Source: Mesaphorura yosii
Taxonomy: Eukaryota; Arthropoda; Collembola; Poduromorpha; Tullbergiidae
DNA: 64,000 nt
Direction of reading: 5' to 3'
Assembly: GCA_009869945.1 (NCBI GenBank)
Contig: WIXG01000030.1
Location: forward strand, 1 to 64,000
Each line of letters opens with the position of its first letter. Positions within the stretch are counted from its first letter, which is position 1. The position numbers were made by a program, and so were the translations under genes. The notes under the pieces were generated by a model. That model had not been told where the DNA came from. It saw only the letters and a program-made list of their open reading frames with translations, and ran no database searches. Positions 11,701 through 23,324 of this stretch are shown piece by piece.

Positions 11701-13306
11701 TACGAGCAATTGGTCCGTTTTGCAACGAGTTCATTCGAGCTCGTAATTTACTTTCGGAATTCAAGGTTGTAATTTGCGCGGATTATGATCAGCCATATAT
11801 CGGCTGGCGGCAGAAAGTTCGACCTCATATATCATGTGCTATTTAGATTTGCTTAGCATTGAAATATTGAAACCAGAGCCTACGATATTATATTTCATTA
11901 GTTGCAAAATATCTAATTCCTCCATGTGAATTTTCAGTATTCGCCAATTATGCCGGATGTGATCCACTGACGCTTGGTTTCATTCAGACGAAAGATCAAA
12001 TTGCGCCATATTTCGTCCTTGAGCATTTGTCGGCTACACCTGGACTCGTTGGAGTGTTTGTCGGGGCACTTTTTGCAGGAGCGCTCAGGTATCAATGACA
12101 AACAATTTTGGTGTTCAATTACAGACTGGGTCAGGTCCTCTTCACATACTTAATCTTTTATTACAGTACGATCAGCTCGGGTGTGAATTCATTGGCAGCT
12201 GTAACCTGGGAAGACTTTGTTAAGAAACTCGACTACTTCGAGAGAATGTCAGAAGCGAAACAGGCCTTGGCCGTCAAAATCATCGGTATGACATGCGCTC
12301 TTTTAATTGTTTATTTTAACAACTCGTGAAAATTGCAATGCTACAAGCACGCCTAAATTTATTTAACAGCGTTCTCGTACGGAATGTTGACCGTGGCGAT
12401 GGCATTTGTTGCAGAGTCGTTCACTGGAATTTTACATGCAGCTCTGGTACTATTTGGGTCTGCGTCCGGTCCCTTGCTAGGAGTGTTTATTCTCGGAGTA
12501 TGGTTTCCATTTTGCAATAAATTTGTAAGTTTGCGAGTTTCCTTACTCTGAAAGAGTGATGCCATCTTTGACATCTGTCATTCGCATTTGCAGGGAGCCG
12601 CGTCTGGACAAATTTGCGCTCTCATCATTACGCTTTGGATCGGTCTTGGGTCCATGATGCTCGGTCTCAAACCACCCCACTTAGACTACAGCATTGATGA
12701 GTGCAAAGAGGACGTACTGAACTCTGTAAATCTCACACAAATCCTGAGTAGAAAGAATTTGACGGACCTGCGACCTGTAGAAATGTAAGGCTTCATCGTC
12801 TGTCTTTACGCGTCTAGTGTCAAGCTTTCATACAAGTTACAATGATGACTTTCCTCGTTGTAGGGAATGGCCTAATAAAATCTACACAGTGAGTTACGTG
12901 CTGTACCCACTAATTGGCACACTTGTCACTGTGATTGTGGGATCGATCGTTAGTCTCTTGACGGGTGAGCGCCTTCACCGGAGCTAGAAATTTCCCCCGA
13001 GACTCTTCCGGAATAACCTGCTTTATTTACTTTGCAGGACGAAGTCGCATTACGAGATCCAATGAAAAGTACCTGCACCCAGTGATAGTCTACTTGAACC
13101 ACAAGTGGGAGGACTACTTCGGGACTGAACAATATGATCTGACGACCAAAAAATATCAACTGTCGAGCTATTCGGTGGATTCGAACGGAAAACACTATCC
13201 GACTCCGATAACAGCAAATGACAATTCTGGATCGGATGATGTGGACTGGAATCGGAACGACAAAGGCTCAAGGAAGCGCGACTACAGTTTAAGCACTAAG
13301 CTATAA
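8716..13306 (+). CDS. sodium-coupled monocarboxylate-type transporter, SLC5 paralogue A
   Basis: Sixteen exons close in phase to 622 residues: 8716-8911, 9344-9367, 9462-9571, 9670-9778, 10550-10629, 10688-10807, 11024-11058, 11149-11204, 11263-11347, 11448-11515, 11938-12088, 12167-12285, 12370-12524, 12594-12784, 12864-12964, 13038-13306. This matches the length and domain order of animal SLC5A8/SLC5A12/SLC5A6-type sodium symporters of the plasma membrane. Family blocks include [70 protein letters not shown] and [14 protein letters not shown]. About 13 membrane helices are expected. An extracellular loop carries N-glycosylation motifs (NLTQ, NLTD). The C-terminal tail is hydrophilic and ends TKL, a possible PDZ-type end. 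Substrate is not determined; lactate, pyruvate or biotin-like acids are candidates by family. AATAAA lies at 13535-13540. Confidence 0.93.
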
Positions 13307-16104
13307 TTATAATGGGTAGGATAAATGCGATTAAACAAAAAACAACCCCAAACCAGTATGATTTCGGCGAACTGCCTTCCTTTCAGAAGAGTATCAAAAT
13401 AATCTAAACTGATTTAAGTAGATTCTAGGCCTCTGCTAAATTGCAAGTGTACGTGCAATTCCATAGAACAATGCAATGCAACATTCCATAAAATTGTAAG
13501 GTTGTCTGACTTAAATATAAAAAGGGACCAATGAAATAAAGCGAACTGAAATGCAACAATTCAACAATGTATGATACTATGAGCAGGCTTTTTATGTCAT
13601 TTTAATGAAGCATAGAGAAGTTTTCTGCCGAATTTTGAACCTGAACGGAAACTTACTTATTTTTAACTTCGGCTGCGGGTCTCACATCGTAATGCAAAAG
13701 GACTTGAACAGAGGCAGCGGTGGAAAACTACATCTAGCTGCATATTGCCGTGCCGCGTCATGTTTTGCCTTGATTTCAACCTAATTATCCGGTACAGGAA
13801 GTCTGCCCACTTGTACAATTGCTAAAGAATGCCTGACTACATAATCCGGTTCAAAATCGTTGTATTGAATTGATTTTTGACAGCAATGGTCAGCGTATAG
13901 AACTGAGAAGCATTATCCGTATGCGGTAGGAGTATGTGTCAAAAATGTCAGCTCGCGAAAATGTTTCAATTAAGATGTCAACCGGGCAGCATGGCTCTTT
14001 AAAACCAGACATCGTGCGTCATTGTCTGTTTTAAACAAATTCACAAATGAACATCGTGTCTTTCTCACGTAGCGCCGCCGCCGAGGCAGGACACTCGCTT
14101 GGTGTGTACTCTGAACTTCGTACCCACAGATCGAATACCTGAGATTCGACAAAAGATCTTGCAGATTCTTCTTGTTGAAATATTTCATCAGCACCCAGTT
14201 CGAGTTAATTCTTATGTTTGTTTAACGGATACTTCATTATGTAACAGCCGAGACAGAATGTAAAACGACGTCACCAACGTATCTGACCTTGTACATCTTT
14301 GAGGAATTTTCATTCGCTTAATTACACATGTGTAATGGTATTCAATGCGTTTGCGACTCACTTGTCCTTCCTCAAGCTTGTACTCTGTCATGATGTGAAT
14401 GCAAAACAACAATAGCACAGAGTAACACAGGCCAGGCTGCGATGTGGTTACTTCGTTCATTGTTGTCTGACTGAGTGAATTAGTACTTGTTTTGCAGTCA
14501 CCAACTGAACTCACTCATCCTTTCATACATTCGCAATGAGCTTGTGTCCGATTTGTGATTTGTGACAGTTGGGCCACCGAAGTCATGGCATTTAAACGCC
14601 TCCAGCTTCAGTATAATTTAAAAGCTTGAGATAACTTAAATGTTGGAATTTGACTTAGTGCTCTGTAGATTATTTCTGGAAACGAAGTGGTTAGAGAATC
14701 GAGTCTGACCAGGTCAACGAGTCAACGTAAGAAAGGTGAGTGACACCCTGCACGTGAAGCGAGTTCTCCGTTCAGCGACTTGAACGATTCGGCAAGTTCG
14801 GCTCCCTTGTTTTGAGTCTTATCATTGCACCTCAGCAAATAAGCATGATGCATGCTGTTAAATTATCTGTATTTTCTGCAATATGTGCTGTGCATACTTC
14901 GTTCCGGATTTACATGCCGGGACTTAATCACAGTTAGCACGGGCACGTGCGTTTCAATTGTTGGATGCGAAAGCGTGTGTTGTGTTGACATCACGGATAA
15001 ACTTCATTGTTCGCGCGCTCATCAGCGATGTCAACAATAATTTGATTGCATTTATCGCCCGTTGGTGTTTTGCGTAAGAATGACCTCTTGGTAATGCAAA
15101 AGCAAAGAACGTGACCTTAATGCATGTGCGAATCAGTTGCATGCGTCTGTAATTCATGTGCCTGGAAATTAATTTTATTGCACGTCGGCGCTCGGGTTCT
15201 CATACGTGCTAACGTCCTTTGCGTCATCGTCTGTATTAAGTTTCAAAGTTTCATGGCTCCTTGGTCTGAACGAGGTTTAACATTTTTGTCCACTCTTTCA
15301 GCATGGTGATTGCTTATACTCGCAATTAAACTCCAAATCTCTGAGATGCATATGTTTACTTTCTAATTTATTCGCAATTCAATCGCATTCGAATCATGTT
15401 AACGCTGACTGCAACTGCATTTGTATATACGAATCTGCGTCATTTCAGTATTCTCTTTTCAGCGGGTGCGGCGAATGCAGTCACAGTCACTGTAGTCCAA
15501 TTCAACTTGTCCATTATAGCATTTATTACAAGTTTGCAAGAGAGTTTTGCAGAAGTAATATTTCAAAAGTGGAAAAAATCTCCGAACAGTTGCAGTTGAG
15601 TGTAAATTTTGCAATCGATCTGGAACCGACTCCTCAAAAGTGGCGAGCGAGTCACTTTTGTAAAAATGATTTTTGGGGCTCACTTTTGAGGTTCATTTAT
15701 GCAAATGAGGAGAATCGTAACGTCATCACCCCAAAAATCACTTTTGCATAAGGGCCATAAGTGCCATAATTGAAACTTTGAATGGGGCTACTGTTTTGAT
15801 CTGGCTTGCCGCTGGGTGTGTAAAGAGTATTGTTGCTGTTGTAGGCTTCAACGCTTGCTTTGAAGTTTGAAGGTTGTTTGTGCGACATTAACACCAATTT
15901 CTTGTTAACAGGTTATTGAGGCGACGAATGAGCCGTGTCGAATTCTTTTCACAATTATCGTGCACGGCACAAATGAGTATCTGGATTTCAGTGCCTGACA
16001 TTTGACCGTCTAGTATACCGCTTTGGATACATTGACCAACAGCGTTTTTCTTCTCTTGAGACCGGCTTTGCTCTTCACCTTCTTCCATTCGCAGCCGAGT
16101 CAAC
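13307..16104. other. intergenic region between SLC5 A and B
   Basis: Contains the 3' UTR of A with AATAAA at 13535-13540, then about 2.5 kb without a recognisable gene. A donor-like AAAG/GTGAGTG near 14736 might end a noncoding first exon of gene B. A small foldback repeat lies at 15633-15746 (separate entry). Confidence 0.4.
15633..15746. repeat. small nested foldback (inverted-repeat) element
   Basis: Two overlapping inverted repeats are visible. CTCAAAAGTG at 15633-15642 pairs with CACTTTTGAG at 15681-15690. TGATTTTTGGGG at 15667-15678 pairs with CCCCAAAAATCA at 15729-15740. The 9-mer TCACTTTTG occurs three times (15652, 15680, 15738). This could be a degenerate miniature element or a structured regulatory RNA segment upstream of SLC5 B. 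No flanking target duplication was identified. Confidence 0.4.
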
Positions 16105-19100
16105 ATGGGCGCCTTCGGAGTCATGGACTACGTCGTCTTCATCGGCACATTTGCCGTGAGTCTTCTCATCGGAGTGTTTTTCGCATTCGTCAAGAAGCAG
16201 AAGACCAGTGACCAGATTCTAGTCGGGAATAGAGACATGGCACTGTTTCCAGTGTGCTTGTCGCTCTTGGCGACTTACATGTCGGCGATCTTAAGTGAGT
16301 GCAACGCACACATGCAACGAATGTATCGTATTCCATTTCAAGGTCAGTTATTAGTTATGACATTTTTTCTTGGAATTTCGTCGTTCGTGTCTGAGCAGTA
16401 TTGGGGCTTGCCGGTGAAATTTACGCACATGGAGCCATCATATCTGAGGTTCGCCCTGCCAATTGCTTAGACGATTACGAGAATTTAACTTTATCAGGAA
16501 TATTGCTGTAGGGAATCATAGGATCTCTCATCTTCATCCCGCTCAGCGGTATTCTCTTCCTCCCGACGCTGTACCATCTGAAACTAACCAGTGCGTACGA
16601 GGTCAGAAGCTCGTGATTAACCTTCATGCGTGAAACTGTTGCGGAATTGTTGATTGTTTTCAATTTGTGCGATTCTCACTTTGCCTTTCAGTATCTGGAG
16701 CTGCGATTCGAAACCAAAGTCATCCGACTGCTTGCAACTGCGACATTTATTATTCAAATCACAGTAAGCGAATCCGTGCTCCAGTTTACTGTAAATAATA
16801 CTTTGATTGAATGTTGTATTTAGTTGTACACCGGCATTGTACTTCATGCACCTGCTCTCGCACTACAATCGATTCTGGATGTCCCAATCTGGGTCTCGGT
16901 CGTGCTCATGGGCGGCTGTGCGGGTCTCTACACAAGTGTTGGCGGAATTAAAGGTTCCTTTTTAAAAGTGTCTCGAATAAACTTAAGAGGCGAATTAATT
17001 TCACTGTTTAAAAACTAACCTCTTCTTTTTTCCAGCGGTCGTCTGGACAGACGCCTTCCAGGTGTTTATGATGTTTGGAGGAATGGTAAGCCAGGCATAA
17101 AAATTGTACTTCCTTATTTGTGTTGAGTAAATTGAGAATTCAATTGACATCTTGCTACATTGTTACACGTTTTCATTAATCTGACTTCATGACAGCTGGC
17201 AATTATCATAAAGGGAAGCATAAACGTTGGTGGATTTTCGAATGTGTTTGAAATTGCGAAGGAAAATGGACGACTCAACTTTTTAAAGTAACTAATGGGC
17301 TTCTTTCCAATTCCAACCCATTCCTTCTCCAATTCGGTCCGAGTTTGTAATGCTTATGTCCTTTTTGTGTTGACGCAGTTGGACGGTCGATCCATTTCTC
17401 AGACACAGCACGCTGAATATTTTCTTTGGGAATGGTAAGAGGCGCCGGTCTTTTACTTTTGCCGCTGACCTTTGCATGCTTCTCTTGTTCACCGATTGCC
17501 ACCATAATTAAGATTTTAACTCGCTCCTGCTAATTTCTAATAGCTGTTGGATGGATGGCCTCGTACGGAGTTAATCAAGCCACTGTGCAAAGATACTGCA
17601 GTATGAGCACCTTTAAACGCGCATTTATGTAAGACAAGTTAGCCATAAATATTAACTTTTAGCATTCAGCGTCAGCCTGTTCACTCGCTTCCGTGTCCCA
17701 GGTCTGTGATCTTTACCGGGCCGCTGGTGGCCTTCACTATGCTGTTGGGAGCTCTCTCAGCAATTGTTATGTACGTGAACGTGCCATACTGCATTTAATC
17801 TTCTCAACGATGAGCGCTGTTCATGCACGTGCAAATATTACTTTAGATTTGCGAATTACGCGGGCTGCGATCCCCTGACGCTTGGGCATATTCAAAAGAA
17901 AGACCAAATCTCGCCGTTCTTCGTGGCCGATCATTTATCGGGCAGCGCGGGACTCGTCGGCCTGTACGTCTCGGCCGTGTTCAGTGGCTCCTTGTCAACC
18001 GTTTCGTCTGTGCTCAATTCATTGTCGGCGGTTGTGTGGGAAGATTTTCTGAAGAACATGACGGTCTTCACAAAACTATCGCGAATATCACAAGGATGGA
18101 TTGTGAAGGGCATTGGTAATTAAAATTTGCTTGCGTGATCCGAGAAGCAATGAATTTATAGTTTTATGATTTGTCACACTGATGTTTGCGTTTATGAACC
18201 ACGTTAGCGCTTGTATTTACCATCGTGACGATTGGATTTGGGCTCGTTGTGGGGAAGCTTGGAGGAATCCTCACTGCTACTCTCGTACGTAACTTTTGTT
18301 TTCATTTCTCCTGAAATGTGACATTTGACGCAGCTAACACACGGCTGCCTGCAGGCAATCAACGGAAGTGTAGCTGGACCTCTGCTTGCCCTTTTTGTCC
18401 TTGGAATCTTCTTCCCATTCGTCAACAAATATGTAAAGTCAAAATGTCTTGTGTACATTAATTGAATGATCAACTGATGTCTAGCGTTGGTCATCTTGCG
18501 TGTACAGGGAGCCGGAATTGGAATGCTGACTGGTCTCGTCTGCACATTCTACGTGAGCCTCGGGGCAATTTTGAGCGGAAAGCAGCCAGAAAACTTGCCC
18601 TTCCGAGTTGACGAGTGTACAAATGAAACTTTGACCGGTGTGAATATGACCTCTGTACTGTTGAGGATTAATGCGACGGCAGTGCTCAGCGCCATTCCAG
18701 CACCAGAATTGTGAGCCCATGACAGTTGTTCATTTTTGAGGCAATTCTAACTTCCATGCTGGACGTTTTGACGCAGGGCTTACCCGGAGAAACTGTATTC
18801 CTTGAGCTATATTCTTTACCCACAAATTGGGTCTTCGATCACAGTATTAGTAGCGATTATTGTTAGCTTAATCACGGGTATGTGAATTCACCAGACACCT
18901 AACCAATTTATTCGTGTATGCTAATGGCGCTTTCACTATCGCAGGTGTCAGCAAGGTGACAAAAGAAAACGAAAAGTTCATTCACCCGGCTCTGGTGTGG
19001 CTGATTCGAAAGGCGAGGGGGATACCGTCACAATTGGCGGCTGGAGCCATGACCGAGCGCTACGAGCTCTCTTCTCCATACATGAACGGGAACGGAGCTT

Positions 19101-19249
19101 CGAGTTTGAAACTGCATCCTATTCGAAATGGGAAGTCGCCCGTGATTAGTAATGGTCATGACAATTTGGGGTTCTCGAGCAACGGAAATGGAAGCGTGGT
19201 TTCCAGCGCCGGTTCAGATCAAAATGGAACATACAACCACAGATTTTGA
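16105..19249 (+). CDS. sodium-coupled monocarboxylate-type transporter, SLC5 paralogue B
   Basis: Sixteen exons close in phase to 639 residues: 16105-16294, 16399-16448, 16512-16601, 16692-16763, 16824-16953, 17036-17088, 17196-17287, 17379-17434, 17544-17628, 17702-17770, 17847-18115, 18208-18284, 18355-18432, 18508-18710, 18777-18877, 18945-19249. It shares the whole SLC5 layout with A and C: start MGAFGVMDYVVFIG, then [71 protein letters not shown] and SVLNSLSAVVWEDF. The loop after helix 11 has NETL and NMTS glycosylation motifs. The tail is rich in Asn, Gly and Ser. The intron pattern differs from both neighbours although exon content matches. AATAAA lies at 19488-19493. Substrate unknown. 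Confidence 0.93.
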
Positions 19250-20155
19250 CAATGCCTTCTTTGTTTAATGTTTTATTAAGAAAGAATAATTGAGATTTAG
19301 TGAGATTAGTAAAGAATCCCCCGGCACACGTGTTTTTACTAAAACTGTCTTGCCTTAAATGGGTGAGCAAGAATGAGGAAAAATGCGAGCAGATAATCAC
19401 ACGGCATTCACGGCATAGCATTTGCCATTCACATGGAATACAAGGTTGTGTAAGAAGCTGACTGAATGGCAACCGCATAGAATGTGTAATAAATAATCAA
19501 GGCTGTTCTCTTAATACGAAGATTCGTCACACTTTTGCACCTTGCGTCAGCCTTGTTAATACGTATCTTGCGTGCACGCGTGTCTCATCAAGGGAGCAAA
19601 GTCCATCATCACAGCGCCCGTGTCATGGCCAAGGACTTCTCCTGACGCGAGCAGTTCCGTTGGCTTGTTACGAATCTTGTTTGTTTGTTTGTTTGTTTTG
19701 GCGTTCCAACAGACAAAATGAGAGACTGAAAATACTGGAGCATCAAATTCTAGTTTCCAGCTATACGTTGAGCAGAAAACCACCCCGTAACAAGTTCCGA
19801 TAAATACTACTAATTCAATTAAAGGCGTGGATCACCACTATTGGCAATTAATGTTCTGTAATTTGTAATTTGCACTACAAACTTTAGCTTAATGACTAAT
19901 GAGCAAAAATATGGGCTTGGGCTGCAAAACAAGTCTGTATAACATATCCACGACTTGACACGATGATGATGGGAATCCTCTCGCACCTCAACAATAATAC
20001 AGTGGAGACTCGACACCTTTACCTCGCTCTTGGGTAATATTAGCATTCTACATTGTGCAAACCTCACCAGATCAGACAGCCTATTGTTGTTGTCAGAGTT
20101 CTGCTAGCCGCCCTGGAGACAAGACAACAAAGCTCAGGCAGATTGCGCTTCAGAA
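19250..20155. other. intergenic region between SLC5 B and C
   Basis: 3' UTR of B with a polyadenylation signal at 19488-19493, a TTTG microsatellite at 19677-19699, then the 5' flank of C. Nothing else recognised. Confidence 0.5.
19677..19699. repeat. (TTTG)n microsatellite
   Basis: About five tandem copies of TTTG in the short spacer between SLC5 B and C. Confidence 0.8.
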
Positions 20156-23100
20156 ATGGCCACTTCGGACAACACGTTCGGTGTAGTGGATTACGTGATA
20201 TTTGTGGGGACAATCCTGATTTCAGTGTTTATAGGTGTGTATTATGCGTTTATAAAGAAGCAAACAACAAACGATGACCTCCTCGTTGGCGGCAGAAAAA
20301 TGGCCATCCTGCCGATTTCGTTATCGCTGTTGGCAACTTACATGAGTGCAAGTGAGTCACAATTCCAATTAAATTACTTGTTCGTTGAGAATTTTGCTCT
20401 TACTCAATCCAATCTATTTACTATTTGCATAATTGCCTGTGGACAAACGCAACAGTTTTGGTCTTGGGTAAGAAACGCATAAATTAGCACTGAATTTTAA
20501 TAAATTTGGGCGCAGGAAGGATCAATTATCAATGTGTTTAAGGATTCACGGGTGAAGTGTACGCCAATGGCATGATAATCGCGGTAATGGCTTTTGGTGC
20601 CCTGTTTTTCATTCCGCTCTCTGGATTCCTGTTCTTGCCGACGCTGTACAACCTTCGACTCACAAGTGCCTACGAGGTCAAGTGACCTTCAACGTCAATT
20701 TTGCGAACTCTTGCTGAACTTGTCGTCTGGTTTTTGCAGTACTTGGAACATCGGTTTGAGTCTAAAGTTGTGCGGTACATTGCGACAGCTACGTTCATCA
20801 CTCAGATTGTCTTGTACATGGGCGTGGTCATCTTTGCTCCGGCACTTGCGCTGAATGTCGTTGGCGATTTTCCTATCTGGATTTCCATTCTGATCATTGG
20901 TGGTTGCGCCGGAGTGTACACAGCGATTGTAAGCCTATCGCACGGTAAATGCTTGTGGCATATTCTTTGTCTGAATCTAAATTCAGGGAGGCATAAAAGC
21001 CGTCGTATGGACCGACGTTTTTCAAGCGCTGATGATGTTCTCTGGGATGCTCGCAATTATCATTCAAGGAAGCATAAATGTCGGGGGATTTGGAAATGCT
21101 TGGCGAGTCGCGAAGGAACATGGCCGTCTCGACTTTTTCGAGTAAATAACTTCCAAGCGTTCCAGGGAAGCAATCCTGTGAATGAGATACAATCAACATG
21201 TTGATATTTATAGCTTCACAATGGATCCGTTTCAACGGCATACGACGCTGGGCATCTTTTTCGGTCTGGGAACCTTCTGGTAAGTTTGTATCTATTTTAT
21301 AAACGCTGCTACTTAAGTCATAAGCCACGCTTTGACGTTGTGCACGCATCTATCAAGGTTGAACGGTTACGGGTGTCACCAAACCACGGTACAACGTTAT
21401 TGCAGCATGTCGTCATTGAAGAAGGCTTTTTCGTAAGTAGTACTCACGATGCGATGTTTGTAAATGTAAGGGTCTGGAGGCCGAATCTCAATTCTAGAGC
21501 CTTATTCATGACGGCCCCCCTTGTTTTCTTCACCATGTCGTTGGCACTGCTTTCCGGAGTAGTGATCTTTGCGAATTATGCCGGATGCGACCCGCTCTCG
21601 TTGGGACTTATTAAGCGTTCCGACCAAATCGCTCCACACTATGTCCTTGATGTCCTGGCTGACATTCCTGGTCTCTTGGGTCTGTTCAACGCTTGTCTCC
21701 TGTCTGGAGCATTGAGGTGAGACAATTAAACGCGAATTGCGACTGCGATTCACATGTCAGAACCCGCGTGCAGCGTCAGCCAACTTGACACTGACATTCT
21801 GAACTCCACCTTTGTTTTGTTAACAATTTCAGCACTGTCTCGTCTGGACTAAATTCACTGGCGGCCGTAACCTGGGAAGATTTTTGTAAAAACTTGCCCA
21901 TCTTTCGAGACATGACAGAGAACAAAAAAGGGTGGATGGTGAAAGGACTCGGTTCGTATACTCTTAACACTTCGACTCATAACACTGCGTCATAATTGCA
22001 AGTTGCGCGGTTCATATCTCGTGCTTTGGGCGACATTCCATACCCATTTCACTTGACAGTCACGAAACGAGTGTGTCTGGCCATTTTATGATAATGACAT
22101 CATTGTGTACATTCTTACATGAAGATCGTGCATGTGCTTGTTTAGGAATGTCCAGCGCACAGTTCTGAGTTTTGCATTCGCGGATTACGTTGCTGGACAC
22201 GCATGAGATATTTTCGCACAATGTCATCGCAATTGCTAAGCACTGATGAAAAAAACATTCAAACGAGATAATTAAATCGTATATAATGCGAGTATATTCT
22301 AACATAATTTTGAAATGTATTTCACAGGTTTCTTGTACGCGGCTCTGACGATAGCAATGGGATTCATCGCCAGCACGTTGGGTGGAGTTCTTTCTGTGGC
22401 TCTAATTGTCAACGGCGCTGTCACCGGCCCGCTTCTCGGAGTGTTTGTGTTGGGTGTATTCGTGCCCTTTGTGAATAAGCATGTGCGAAGAATGAGCATA
22501 GTAACTTAATTTGATGCACTGTGCCATTGAATATAATTTTTTTTGCAGGGTGCCGCCGTAGGAATGCTGGTCGCCCATGTAATCACGTTGTGGATTTCGT
22601 TTGGCAGCCTTGCACTGGCCAGAACGGTGCCCGCGCTTCCGCTTCGGATTGATGAGTGCTCAGCAGAGATCCAGCGTTCAGTCAACCTCACAGCAGCACT
22701 CATGAGGCAGACGAAACTGACAACGCCACTAGATCCATTGTACGTTCAAGTCGATTAGAACTTGAGATGATGTAAAATGATGCTGATGATAAAATTCTGA
22801 GTGAATGCACCCATTTTTTGCTGCAGGGAATGGCCGAGCAAAATTTACACTCTCTCGTACACGCTTCAACCTTTAATAGGTCTGTGCTTGACTGTGATTG
22901 TTGGAATTGTGATTAGTTTAATTACTGGTAAGCGAACGCAGACATCAGCTTAGATGTTTGCTTCATTCTAAGCCAGTTGAAAGTTGTTGTAGGCATATTT
23001 CTAAACTTGCGACCAGGTCCGAAAGAAGTAACGAAGGACGATGAGAAGTACTTACATGCGTGGGTCGTTGCGCTGCACCGCAAGTTGCAGAAGGCTCTTC

Positions 23101-23324
23101 GATCAGATGCATTCGAGATGGAGAGCAAGCCAGCCTCGGACAAGCACCGAAAGATAACCCTGAACAAGGTGTGCATTAGCGATGGAAGACGGCTCAGTGG
23201 GAACAGCATCAGCAATGGCAAAGGAGTAACGTTGCAGATCAACTCAAATGGGTACAAACTTAGCAAACCTGAGAGTGGTGGTAATTCGTTGGACGGAGCC
23301 TACGATAACCAAAGCTATCAATAG
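20156..23324 (+). CDS. sodium-coupled monocarboxylate-type transporter, SLC5 paralogue C
   Basis: Thirteen exons close in phase to 639 residues: 20156-20351, 20456-20467, 20543-20676, 20740-20928, 20987-21141, 21214-21279, 21358-21432, 21498-21716, 21833-21951, 22328-22482, 22549-22739, 22827-22927, 23017-23324. The second exon is only 12 bases and supplies residues ILVL of the conserved SAILVLGFTGE stretch; without it the frame stays open but four residues of a core helix vanish. Family blocks are all present: [71 protein letters not shown] and [14 protein letters not shown]. The tail is long and rich in Ser, Asn and Lys. C has fewer introns than A or B, mainly through fused exons in the first half and around NYAGCDP. 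Likely a plasma-membrane sodium symporter; substrate unknown. Confidence 0.93.
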
